A DNA stretch of 64,000 bases from JARRLC01 sp050290865 (GTDB taxonomy: Bacteria; Pseudomonadota; Alphaproteobacteria; Rhizobiales; Rhodomicrobiaceae), in the NCBI GenBank assembly GCA_050290865.1, contig JBNKIW010000004.1, forward strand, positions 147,916 through 211,915. The letters are read 5' to 3'. Under the pieces are notes generated by a model that saw only the letters and a program-made list of their open reading frames with translations, did no database searches and was not told the origin of the DNA. The translations under genes and the position numbers were made by a program. Shown here piece by piece: positions 55,367-63,207 of the stretch (position 1 is its first letter; each line of letters begins with the position of its first letter).

Positions 55367-56332
55367 TCAGAGCCGCCGCAGCCACACCGATTCGGTCGTG
55401 TGATCGGCGCCCTTGTTGAGGATGAGGTCGGCGCGCTGGCGGGTGGGCAGGATGTTTTCCTCCAGATTGCGCAGGTTGATGCGTCGCCAGATGCCGAGCG
55501 CGGTCTCGCGCGCCCCCGCCTCGGAGAGATGCGAATAACGGTGGAAATAGGCGTCTGGGTGGCTGAAGCCGGTCTTGCACAGCGTCAGGAAGCGCGTGAC
55601 GTACCATTCCTCGATGATCCGCGGGTCGGCATGGATGTAGATCGAGAAATCGAAGAAATCCGACACGAAGGGAATCGCCGTGCCGTCTTTCGGCAGCGTG
55701 GCGGGCTGAAGGACGTTCAGACCCTCGACGATCAGGATGTCGGGGCGGTCGACGACGATGTGCTCATCCGCCCGGATGTCGTAGTCGAAATGCGAATAGA
55801 CGGGCGCCCGCACATTGGGACGGCCCGCTTTCACATCGAACATGAACTGCAGCAGCGCCTCCTGATCGAAGCTTTCCGGGAAGCCCTTGCGGTGCATGAT
55901 GCCGCGCTTTTCCAGCTCCGCGTTGGGCAGAAGAAAGCCGTCGGTTGGCACGAGATCGACGCGCGGATGGTTCGGCCAGCGTGCGAGAAGCGCGCGCAGG
56001 ACGCGGGCGGAGGTGCTTTTACCGGCGGCGACGCTCCCCGCCATGCCGATGATGAACGGAGATTTGCTATCGGTCTTGCGTAGGAAGCCTGATGTCTCTG
56101 CGTGAAGATGCTGCGAGGCGGCGACGTAGAAATTGAGCACGCGCGACATCGGCAGATAGATGTCCGTGACTTCGTCGACCGACATCCGTTCGATGACGCC
56201 GGAGAGGTTGGCCACCTCCTCCTCGGTCAGCGGCATCGGCGTATCGGCACGGCGTTTCGCCCATTCCTCGCGTGTGAATGTGCGGTAGGGATTGAACTCG
56301 ATCCGGGACCGTTTTGGCAGCCTTTCCAGCAT
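55367..56332 (-). CDS. coaA: Type I pantothenate kinase
   Basis: 321 residues. Walker A is [15 protein letters not shown] (G99-S106). Further family landmarks are [37 protein letters not shown] and [11 protein letters not shown]. CoaA phosphorylates pantothenate, the first step of CoA synthesis, and is feedback-inhibited by CoA. It starts 2 nt after the hisE stop, an arrangement typical of alphaproteobacteria, where hisE-coaA often ends a his cluster. The rest of that cluster is not here. Confidence 0.96.
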   Translation of the reverse strand: MLERLPKRSRIEFNPYRTFTREEWAKRRADTPMPLTEEEVANLSGVIERMSVDEVTDIYLPMSRVLNFYVAASQHLHAETSGFLRKTDSKSPFIIGMAGSVAAGKSTSARVLRALLARWPNHPRVDLVPTDGFLLPNAELEKRGIMHRKGFPESFDQEALLQFMFDVKAGRPNVRAPVYSHFDYDIRADEHIVVDRPDILIVEGLNVLQPATLPKDGTAIPFVSDFFDFSIYIHADPRIIEEWYVTRFLTLCKTGFSHPDAYFHRYSHLSEAGARETALGIWRRINLRNLEENILPTRQRADLILNKGADHTTESVWLRRL

Positions 56333-56334
56333 GG

Positions 56335-56664
56335 TCAGCCTTGTTGTTTCGGCCGTGCGGCTTTCTCGGCGAGCCCCGACTGGCTCATCCGCGCTTCGAG
56401 AATGCCGAGAACATCATTCAACGTCACCCCCCGCGATTCAAGCAGGACTAACAGATGATACATAAGGTCCGCCGCCTCCGATGCCAGCGCCTCATCGCTC
56501 TCCCCGAGCGCCGCGATGACCGTTTCCACGGCCTCCTCGCCCAGCTTCTTCGCGCATTTGCCCGCACCGGCGTCGAGAAGCTGGCGCGTGTAGGAGCTGT
56601 CGGCCGGAGCCGTGCGGCGCGCCGCGATGGTCGCTGCAAGCCGCGTCAGTGTATCTCCGCTCAT
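56335..56664 (-). CDS. hisE: Phosphoribosyl-ATP pyrophosphatase
   Basis: 109 residues from ATG 56664, with TAAGG upstream. The all-alpha nucleotide-pyrophosphatase motif is intact: [20 protein letters not shown] and [20 protein letters not shown] with the EExxE...ExxD metal ligands. It hydrolyses phosphoribosyl-ATP to phosphoribosyl-AMP, step two of histidine synthesis. The separate hisI function is elsewhere. It is co-transcribed with coaA. Confidence 0.95.
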   Translation of the reverse strand: MSGDTLTRLAATIAARRTAPADSSYTRQLLDAGAGKCAKKLGEEAVETVIAALGESDEALASEAADLMYHLLVLLESRGVTLNDVLGILEARMSQSGLAEKAARPKQQG

Positions 56665-56833
56665 ATGCACCTTACCTTACGGTTTTGTCACGTTTTTTAG
56701 CCATACCGCGATCTCTGGGTCTGCCGCAACAGAGCCGGGCGTGATCGACGCGCGCAGGGATTGTAACCAAAGTGTGACAAGGTTCGCAGCACATATTCCG
56801 GACCGGGCACCCGTATTTTACATGCGATCCCGT

Positions 56834-57508
56834 TCAAGCGCGGCTGCCGAAAACCGCTGATCCGACACGGACATGGGTCGCGCCGAAGCGGATGGCGGTC
56901 TCGAAGTCCGCGCTCATCCCCATGCTGAGGCCGGAAACCTTCGCCTCGCGGCCAAGCCGCGCGAGAACCCGGAAATGCGGTGCCGGGTCGTCATCGAAAG
57001 GGGGGATGCACATGAGCCCTTCGATGGCCAGACCGAGCGCGTCGCGGCAGTGGCGGACGAACGCCACGGCCTCCGTGGGCGCAATACCCGCCTTTTGCGG
57101 CTCCGCGCCGGTGTTTACCTGGATGAAGAGCCGCGGACGGCGCCTGCTGCGCGCCATTTCGGCGGCCAGCGCCTCGGCGATTTTCGGACGGTCCACCGTC
57201 TCGATGACATCGAAAAGCGCCACCGCCTCGCGCGCCTTGTTGGACTGCAGCGGGCCGATGAGATGCAATTCGATGCCGGGATGGCGCTCGCGCAACTCCG
57301 GCCATTTGGCCTTCGCTTCCTGCACACGGTTCTCACCGAAGACGCGGTGGCCCGCTTCCAGCACGGGCATGATCTCGGCCGCCCCGAACGTTTTCGATAC
57401 CACGACCAGCGTAATCTCCGCCGCAGACCGTCCGCTTGCCGCCGCTGCCGAGGTGATCCGCGCCCGCACCTCCTCCAATCTTTCCACCGCACCCGTGGCG
57501 TTTTGCAT
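56834..57508 (-). CDS. yggS: YggS-family pyridoxal-phosphate homeostasis protein
   Basis: 224 residues of the alanine-racemase barrel fold. Lys in LVVVSKTFGAAEIMPVL binds PLP. Also seen are HRVFGENRVQEAKAKW, LHLIGPLQSNKAREAV, FIQVNTGAEPQKAGI, LSMGMSADFETAIRFGATHVRVGS (in parts). YggS keeps the PLP pool balanced and has no known catalytic activity. It is divergent from leuS with 172 nt between the starts. Confidence 0.95.
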   Translation of the reverse strand: MQNATGAVERLEEVRARITSAAAASGRSAAEITLVVVSKTFGAAEIMPVLEAGHRVFGENRVQEAKAKWPELRERHPGIELHLIGPLQSNKAREAVALFDVIETVDRPKIAEALAAEMARSRRRPRLFIQVNTGAEPQKAGIAPTEAVAFVRHCRDALGLAIEGLMCIPPFDDDPAPHFRVLARLGREAKVSGLSMGMSADFETAIRFGATHVRVGSAVFGSRA

Positions 57509-57680
57509 GCATACCTCACAAAATCGAGAGAATATCCGCTACTGCGGCTCAAGCGCCGCTTGACCGCGCACACGTTTTTCGGCTGGATACGCGCACGAAT
57601 GAACGGGCGCACGATTTGCGCTTAGACAACCGTCCGCAGCCAGCCAGCGTGCTGCCGGACATGAAACGCGAAACACAGCC

Positions 57681-60293
57681 ATGGCCGCCGCAGACAGATA
57701 TAACGCACCGGAACGTGAAAAGCATTGGCAGAAGGTGTGGAACGACGCCGGGATCTATCGGACCGAAGAGGACCCCGCGCGTCCGAAATACTACGTGCTG
57801 GAGATGTTCCCATACCCTTCGGGGCGCATCCACGCGGGTCACGTGCGCAACTACACCATGGGTGACGTCGTGGCCCGCTACCGGCGCGCACGCGGCTTCA
57901 ACGTGCTGCACCCGATGGGGTGGGATGCCTTCGGCATGCCCGCTGAAAACGCCGCCATGGAGCGCAAGGTTCATCCGAAAAAGTGGACCTACGACAATAT
58001 CGCCGCGATGCGCGCCCAGCTACAGGCCATGGGCCTGTCGCTGGACTGGAGCCGCGAGGTCGCGACCTGCGACGTGGAATATTACCACCAGCAGCAGAGC
58101 CTGTTCCTGGACTTCCTCGAGGCTGGCTTGGTCTACCGCAAGAAAAGCAAGGTCAACTGGGATCCGGTCGATCACACCGTGCTGGCCAACGAGCAGGTGA
58201 TCGACGGGCGCGGCTGGCGTTCGGGCGCGCTGGTGGAGCAGCGTGAGCTGAGCCAGTGGTTCCTGAAGATCACCGCCTGTTCCGACGACCTGCTGGCCGC
58301 GCTCGACACGCTGGACCGCTGGCCGGATAAGGTGCGCATCATGCAGCGCAACTGGATCGGCAAGTCCGAAGGTCTGCTGATGCAGTTCGTGCTGGAAGGC
58401 GAGGCGCTGCCCGCGAAGCACAAGACTCTGGAAGTGTTCACGACGCGCCCGGACACGATTTTCGGCGCCTCCTTCTGCGCGATTTCGCCGGACCATCCGC
58501 TGGCCACAGCCTTGGCGAAAAAGAATAAGGATTTGAAGAGCTTCATCGCTGAGTGCCACCGCCTGGGCACCAGCGAGGAGGAGATCGAACGCGCGGAGAA
58601 GAAGGGCTTCGACACCGGGCTGAAGGCCGTGCATCCGTTCCGCAAGACGACGAAACTGCCGGTCTATGTCGCCAATTTCATCCTGATGGACTATGGCACC
58701 GGCGCCATTTTCGGTTGTCCGGCGCATGACCAGCGCGACCTGGATTTCGCCCGCAAATACAAGCTGAAGGTGAAGCCCGTCGTGATCCCGGAAGGTGAAG
58801 ACCCGAAGGTCTTCGAGGTCGGCGCCGAGGCGTACACGGGGCCGGGCCGCATTGCCAATTCCAGCTTCCTCGACGGCAGGACGGTGGACGACGCCAAGAA
58901 TGAGATCGCCGAACGGCTGGAGGCGCGCGGCGAGGGCGAGCGCAAGGTCAACTATCGCCTGCGCGACTGGGGCATCTCGCGGCAGCGCTATTGGGGCTGC
59001 CCGATCCCGATCATCCATTGCGAGACATGCGGCGCCGTGCCGGTGCCGAAGAAGAGCCTGCCGGTGAAGCTGCCGGAGAACGTGGCGTTCGACGTGCCCG
59101 GCAACCCGCTCGACCGCCATCCGAAATGGAAGCATGTGAAGTGCCCGAAATGCGGTGCGCCCGCGACACGCGAAACGGACACGATGGATACTTTCGTCGA
59201 CTCCTCGTGGTATTTCGCACGGTTCTGCGCGCCGCACGCCAAGGTGCCGGTGGTCCGCGAGGCCATCGACTACTGGCTGCCGGTCGATCAGTATATCGGC
59301 GGCGTCGAGCACGCCATTCTGCACCTGCTCTATTCGCGCTTCTTCATGCGCGCGCTGACCGCGGCCGGCCATGCCGACCTCGCCGAACCCTTCGCCGGTC
59401 TGTTCACGCAGGGCATGGTCACGCATGAGACGTATAAAGACGCCGATGGCCACTGGGTCAGCCCCGATATGGTGCGGATCGAGGACCGTGGCGGAAAGCG
59501 CTGCGCTTTCCACGTTGAAACCGATGCGGCGCTCGAAATCGGTGCGACCGAGAAGATGTCGAAGTCGAAGAAGAACACCGTCGACCCCGACACCATCATC
59601 GCCCACTACGGCGCAGACGCGACGCGCTGGTTCGTGCTGTCCGACTCGCCGCCCGAGCGCGACGTAGCCTGGACGGACGATGGATTGCAGGGAGCGTGGC
59701 GTCTCTCGCAAAGATTGTGGCGTATGCTCGACGAGGCTGCAAGGCGCGGTGCCAAGAAGAGTGCCAAACGCCCGGCGCAGTTCAGCGAAGCCGCCACGGA
59801 CCTGCGCCGCGCCGCACATCGCCTAGTGAGCGGCGTTAATCATAATCTGGAAACTCTGCGCTTCAATACGGCGATCGCCGCCATCTACGGCTTTGCAAAT
59901 AAATTCGAATCCGCGCTGCAAGGACAAAAATCCGCCAAAGATGCCAGCCTTGATTGGGCGGTGCGGGAAGCTGCGGAATTGCTCGTGCACTGCTTTGCGC
60001 CAATGATGCCGCATTTGGGCGAAGAGTGCTGGGCGCGGCTCGGCTACAACAGTCTCTTGGCAAAACAGCCGTGGCCGGAGGCCGAAAAGTCACTCCTCGT
60101 TGACGATACGGTGACCATTGCCGTACAGGTAAATGGTAAGAGGCGAGACGAGCTGACCGTTCCGCGGGATGCGGCGCAGTCTGAAGTGGAGGCTGCGGTG
60201 CTCAAACTCGACGGCGTGAGGCGTGCCATCGAAGGTCGTGCAGTCAAGAAGATCATCGTGGTGCCGCAGAGGATCGTCAATGTCGTTGCCTAA
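57681..60293 (+). CDS. leuS: Leucyl-tRNA synthetase
   Basis: 870 residues, the usual bacterial length. The class I HIGH motif lies at about 45-54 ([13 protein letters not shown]); the editing domain carries TTRPDTIFG and [16 protein letters not shown] with the Asp that prevents mischarging; the zinc-like insert [10 protein letters not shown] and [11 protein letters not shown] are both present. The KMSKS loop begins at K625. The final 60 residues hold the standard [14 protein letters not shown] tail. It charges tRNA-Leu. It is followed by lptE after 11 nt, as in most proteobacteria. Confidence 0.97.
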   Translation: MAAADRYNAPEREKHWQKVWNDAGIYRTEEDPARPKYYVLEMFPYPSGRIHAGHVRNYTMGDVVARYRRARGFNVLHPMGWDAFGMPAENAAMERKVHPKKWTYDNIAAMRAQLQAMGLSLDWSREVATCDVEYYHQQQSLFLDFLEAGLVYRKKSKVNWDPVDHTVLANEQVIDGRGWRSGALVEQRELSQWFLKITACSDDLLAALDTLDRWPDKVRIMQRNWIGKSEGLLMQFVLEGEALPAKHKTLEVFTTRPDTIFGASFCAISPDHPLATALAKKNKDLKSFIAECHRLGTSEEEIERAEKKGFDTGLKAVHPFRKTTKLPVYVANFILMDYGTGAIFGCPAHDQRDLDFARKYKLKVKPVVIPEGEDPKVFEVGAEAYTGPGRIANSSFLDGRTVDDAKNEIAERLEARGEGERKVNYRLRDWGISRQRYWGCPIPIIHCETCGAVPVPKKSLPVKLPENVAFDVPGNPLDRHPKWKHVKCPKCGAPATRETDTMDTFVDSSWYFARFCAPHAKVPVVREAIDYWLPVDQYIGGVEHAILHLLYSRFFMRALTAAGHADLAEPFAGLFTQGMVTHETYKDADGHWVSPDMVRIEDRGGKRCAFHVETDAALEIGATEKMSKSKKNTVDPDTIIAHYGADATRWFVLSDSPPERDVAWTDDGLQGAWRLSQRLWRMLDEAARRGAKKSAKRPAQFSEAATDLRRAAHRLVSGVNHNLETLRFNTAIAAIYGFANKFESALQGQKSAKDASLDWAVREAAELLVHCFAPMMPHLGEECWARLGYNSLLAKQPWPEAEKSLLVDDTVTIAVQVNGKRRDELTVPRDAAQSEVEAAVLKLDGVRRAIEGRAVKKIIVVPQRIVNVVA

Positions 60294-60304
60294 GGGGATT
60301 TGAA

Positions 60305-60832
60305 GTGGGGGCAATCGCAAAATCGTTCAAGTTCGCCATCGCTGGCGGCCTTCTAGCAGCGTCCGCGGTGCTGAGCACAGGCTGCGGCTGGCAACCCCTG
60401 TACGGCCCGACGGCGAGCGGCGCCGAACTGGGCGACGTCATGCGGACGGTGAACATCACCACCATACCCGGCCGCGTCGGGCAGCGGGTCCGCAACGAGT
60501 TGGTTTACAAGACGACAGGCGGCGGGGAGTCCGGCGAAAGCAAGTACCGTCTGGATGTCGCCATCCGCGAGTCGGTCGTGAACACGTTTGCGACCCATAC
60601 CGGCGCCACCGAAGGCCAGATCTTTCAGCTTTACAGCGAGTTCAGGCTGGTCCGCATCGCGGATAACAAGGTGGTCATGAAGGGGCACAGCAACGCGCGG
60701 GCCGCCTATGACAAGCTGCAGTCGGTCTTTGCCAATCTGCGCGCCCGGCGCGACGCTGAGAACCGCGCCGCAAACACGACCGCAGAGACGATCCGCACGC
60801 GGCTTGCAGCCTATTTCTCGGCCAACGCCTGA
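60305..60832 (+). CDS. lptE: LPS assembly lipoprotein LptE
   Basis: 175 residues from a GTG start. The lipobox LSTGC with Cys at residue 27 is followed by GWQPLYGPTA, the LptE signature. LptE plugs LptD in the outer membrane to insert lipopolysaccharide. The rest is predicted alpha/beta with YRLDVAIRESVVNTF and ARAAYDKLQSVFANLRARRDAE. It lies 11 nt after leuS. The third member of the usual leuS-lptE-holA trio does not follow; 345 nt later there is a tRNA-Cys fragment and an integrase. Confidence 0.92.
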   Translation: MGAIAKSFKFAIAGGLLAASAVLSTGCGWQPLYGPTASGAELGDVMRTVNITTIPGRVGQRVRNELVYKTTGGGESGESKYRLDVAIRESVVNTFATHTGATEGQIFQLYSEFRLVRIADNKVVMKGHSNARAAYDKLQSVFANLRARRDAENRAANTTAETIRTRLAAYFSANA

Positions 60833-61089
60833 AACGATACGGCGTTCGGCGGTGGAATCGGCATTTGACCGGCGTCGTCGGTTCTGCTGTGGTCGAGCAT
60901 TGCGACCACTGTCGGTCCGCCCTCCGCAGGGATTTGCGGAACGTCGCCTGTGAGAGGCGCGATGACTTCCTCGACATCAATGAGCGCGGCACCAGGACCG
61001 CGGTCAATCCATTGACAGCGCATATCGAGCCGTTCGGCGGCGCGCGGCAGGTGCTGCCGATGCACGGAAATATGTGGCGACACCGCCAC
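60811..61089 (-). CDS. Uncertain small open frame, possibly the remnant of a larger gene
   Basis: 92 residues from a GTG at 61089 to a stop at 60811, overlapping the lptE end by 22 nt. Nothing is recognised, but the composition (ALIDVEEVIAPLTGDV, GGPTVVAMLDHSRTD) looks more protein-like than the average non-coding frame. It has no ribosome site. It may be a fragment of a chromosomal gene cut when the adjacent element arrived, or spurious. Confidence 0.25.
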   Translation of the reverse strand: MAVSPHISVHRQHLPRAAERLDMRCQWIDRGPGAALIDVEEVIAPLTGDVPQIPAEGGPTVVAMLDHSRTDDAGQMPIPPPNAVSFQALAEK

Positions 61090-61177
61090 AATTGATCCAA
61101 TCTCCGGACGTCCCCCCGTACGATCAGTTCTGTCGTTTCTGGGGGTCAGCTAAGTTCTTGATTTTTCGGGGGATGGA
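60833..61177. other. 345-nt stretch between lptE and the tRNA-Cys fragment
   Basis: Apart from the doubtful minus-strand frame at 60811-61089, no gene, terminator or holA start is seen. The original chromosomal sequence downstream of tRNA-Cys should start at 61177 and continue to lower coordinates. Confidence 0.4.
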
Positions 61178-61229
61178 TGGAGGCGACGCCCGGAATTGAA
61201 CCGGGGTACACGGTTTTGCAGACCGTTGC
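61178..61229 (-). other. 3' half of tRNA-Cys(GCA): attachment site remnant of an integrated element
   Basis: On the minus strand, from the anticodon arm to the 3' CCA: stem ACGGT (61226-61222), loop CTGCAAA with anticodon GCA (61219-61217), stem ACCGT, variable GTAC, T-arm (61205-61189), acceptor strand CGTCGCC (61188-61182), discriminator T and CCA (61180-61178). The 5' half (acceptor and D-arm) is absent; in its place is the 3' end of the integrase gene, whose stop ends 61230. This is the typical trace of integration into a tRNA 3' half, with the complete tRNA expected at the other end of the element. Confidence 0.85.
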
Positions 61230-62396
61230 TTATTCACGCAAAAATCGTTTCCGAACAAAGCGTTGATTGGAGAAACCATCTACCCTGTCACCCCGTTTGT
61301 CCCCTGGCGGGAGTGTGACGGCATTGTCACGGGTTCGCTCAACAGCGCGGTGCAGGTGTTCCACTTGAAGGAATGCATAGACGCGCTCGGTGACGGTGAT
61401 TGAGGAATGCCCAAGCCACTTGGAGACCTCTTCCATTGACATTCGGCGATCCTGCAGCAGCCTACAGCCGCAAGTTCTGCGTAGATCATGAATCGTAAGA
61501 TCCATTATTCCGGCGTGCGCGACGATCTTCTTGAAGCTCTCCCAGACATAGGGGCTCTTCTGCGAGTACCTGTTTCCGTCCTTCCGGTGGAACACCCACG
61601 GCTTGCCGGGTCGTGCGGACAGAGATTCAAGAAGCACAAACGATCGGTCCAGGATCGGAAACGATCTTCCCCGGCCTGACTTACTCTTCGGATTAGGAAT
61701 AAAAATCTCACGGCGGTCAAGCTGCAATTGCGTGTCGCGTTCGAGTGAAAACATCTCTTCTTTACGGAGTCCTGTGTCGATAGCGACCGGAATTATGACA
61801 TCCCAAGGTACGGGCTTCCTGCCGTCAGGACGTGGGTGTTTGCTCCACTCGGTTGCGGATGCGATCAAGTTTGCCTCCTCCTGATGCGTCAGCACCCGAT
61901 TGCGCGGCGGGTTCTCTGGCAGAGATTTGGCGCGCCCGCGAAGGTATGTCTTGATGGGGTTCTTCGTCACCCAGTTCCAGGTTTCAGCGCAAGTGAACAG
62001 CGTACGCAGGCACGCCAGATCTCGCCGGACAGTCGGCGTTTCAACAGTCTTGCGTCGCTTCATTTCGAAGTCGTAAAGGCGTTCGGACCCAATCTCGTCC
62101 AGATAGACGCCCTGAAAGTGGTCAATCAGATGACAGATTGAGATATTGTATCGTGTCGCCGTCGATGGACGGACCGTTGGAAAATGCTCAGTGATAAATC
62201 GCTTGACGGCTTGGTCGAAGGTGTGGCGGGGTTTCTCCCCCCACTCGGCGGCTGTCAGTTCTTCGATCCAGCGGTTAAGACGCTCGCGAGCAATTGTTTT
62301 GCTTCCTGTTTCAAGAGATTTTTCGAACGTGCTCGCCTTCCGTCTGACCCGCCCGTACCAGATATTTCCCCTCTTGTGGAGCCAGCCTCCCGACAT
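61230..62396 (-). CDS. int: Tyrosine recombinase (integrase) of the element
   Basis: 388 residues. An N-terminal arm-binding part (GWLHKRGNIWYGRVRRK) is followed by a SAM-like core-binding domain (about 65-150) and the catalytic domain. Catalytic residues: Arg in AIDTGLRKEEMF, His and Arg in TIHDLRRTCGCRLL, His in KWLGHSSITV, and nucleophile Tyr in ERVYAFLQ. Its stop lies directly beside the tRNA-Cys 3' half, so this end of the element and its own attP overlap. Its first 142 nt overlap the end of the excisionase-like gene upstream in another frame. It inserts the element into tRNA-Cys and excises it. Confidence 0.92.
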   Translation of the reverse strand: MSGGWLHKRGNIWYGRVRRKASTFEKSLETGSKTIARERLNRWIEELTAAEWGEKPRHTFDQAVKRFITEHFPTVRPSTATRYNISICHLIDHFQGVYLDEIGSERLYDFEMKRRKTVETPTVRRDLACLRTLFTCAETWNWVTKNPIKTYLRGRAKSLPENPPRNRVLTHQEEANLIASATEWSKHPRPDGRKPVPWDVIIPVAIDTGLRKEEMFSLERDTQLQLDRREIFIPNPKSKSGRGRSFPILDRSFVLLESLSARPGKPWVFHRKDGNRYSQKSPYVWESFKKIVAHAGIMDLTIHDLRRTCGCRLLQDRRMSMEEVSKWLGHSSITVTERVYAFLQVEHLHRAVERTRDNAVTLPPGDKRGDRVDGFSNQRFVRKRFLRE

Positions 62397-62893
62397 GGAG
62401 TTCTCTCCTTAAGTTGCTCCCGCCACCAATGTTCGAATTCGGTGAAGTCGAACACATAACGCGCCCGCGCGCCCCTGCCCAGTCTCCGGCAGGGAATTTG
62501 GCCGTCTCGCGCCAAGCGCTGAAAATAGTCTGGGCTCAGCCCCGTCATGTTTGCGAGGTCACGCGTGGTGATTACGCCATTCACCGATGTCGTTCGTAAG
62601 CCATTTTGTCGGTATTTTGTGATAGTTTCCGTTGGTGTGTCCTCCTTCCCAACAGCTGTTCGCAACTGATTGCAGAATAATCTCGCACTCTTGCGCTCAC
62701 CGTTTCCCGCGGATGCTTCAATTAGGAATGAATGAAATTCCGCCGCGAGCGCCTGCATCGCCTTTTTCCAGTCAGCCCCCTTGGCTTCCAAAAAGACCAA
62801 TACGGCATGCGTTACGAGATTGAGGTTGGGATCGCGCGCCTCCGCAATCTCTTCGGTGTCGCTCGACAAATCGCGAGTATTTTTACGCACCAC
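62255..62893 (-). CDS. Excisionase-like helix-turn-helix protein
   Basis: 212 residues from GTG 62893 (or the GTG at 62890). Residues about 107-158 form an AlpA/MerR-type wing helix: ITTRDLANMTGLSPDYFQRL, then DGQIPCRRLGRG, ARYVFDFTEFEHWW. This pattern is used by recombination directionality factors and island regulators. The N-terminal 100 residues (VTHAVLVFLEAKGADWKKAM) are novel to me. The last 47 residues are read from DNA that is also the start of int in another frame, a long overlap of 142 nt, so xis and int are expected to be co-translated. Confidence 0.7.
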   Translation of the reverse strand: MVRKNTRDLSSDTEEIAEARDPNLNLVTHAVLVFLEAKGADWKKAMQALAAEFHSFLIEASAGNGERKSARLFCNQLRTAVGKEDTPTETITKYRQNGLRTTSVNGVITTRDLANMTGLSPDYFQRLARDGQIPCRRLGRGARARYVFDFTEFEHWWREQLKERTPCREAGSTRGEISGTGGSDGRRARSKNLLKQEAKQLLASVLTAGSKN

Positions 62894-63161
62894 AACCTCG
62901 CAGCAGAATAATTACTGATCGTCGCCTGGCAGTTACTCCCTGCACGTTCGGAATCACGATCGCAATCGCAACGCAGGCGGTGTCATGCTCTTCGCCAGCA
63001 GGGGGGAATGATGAATCACAGATCTCAATAGGCCCGTGTGTGACCACTCGCATATAACCTCACATAGGACTCAGTTGTTATAATGCAACGCCTGCGTAAT
63101 TGTAAGACATCTGAAGCATAACGTGCTGTAATTATTTCAATAGTTCCATATCATAAAGGGC

Positions 63162-63176
63162 TTTGTCAATGACAAA
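63162..63176. promoter_or_regulatory. 15-nt perfect palindrome, possible operator
   Basis: TTTGTCA-A-TGACAAA, perfect with one central base, inside AT-rich DNA between the excisionase-like gene and the repeat array. The size and symmetry fit a dimeric repressor site. Confidence 0.4.
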
Positions 63177-63207
63177 TATTCTGCTGTCGCCATATTGCGA
63201 GTGTTAT

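Noticed and set aside
58020..59819. 599-codon open frame on the minus strand
   Set aside because: Antisense of leuS.
60833..61177. holA directly after lptE
   Set aside because: No open frame with the DNA polymerase III delta subunit start or motifs on the plus strand.
61178..61270. Complete tRNA-Cys gene
   Set aside because: The acceptor 5' strand and D-arm are missing; upstream of the anticodon arm is the integrase coding sequence.
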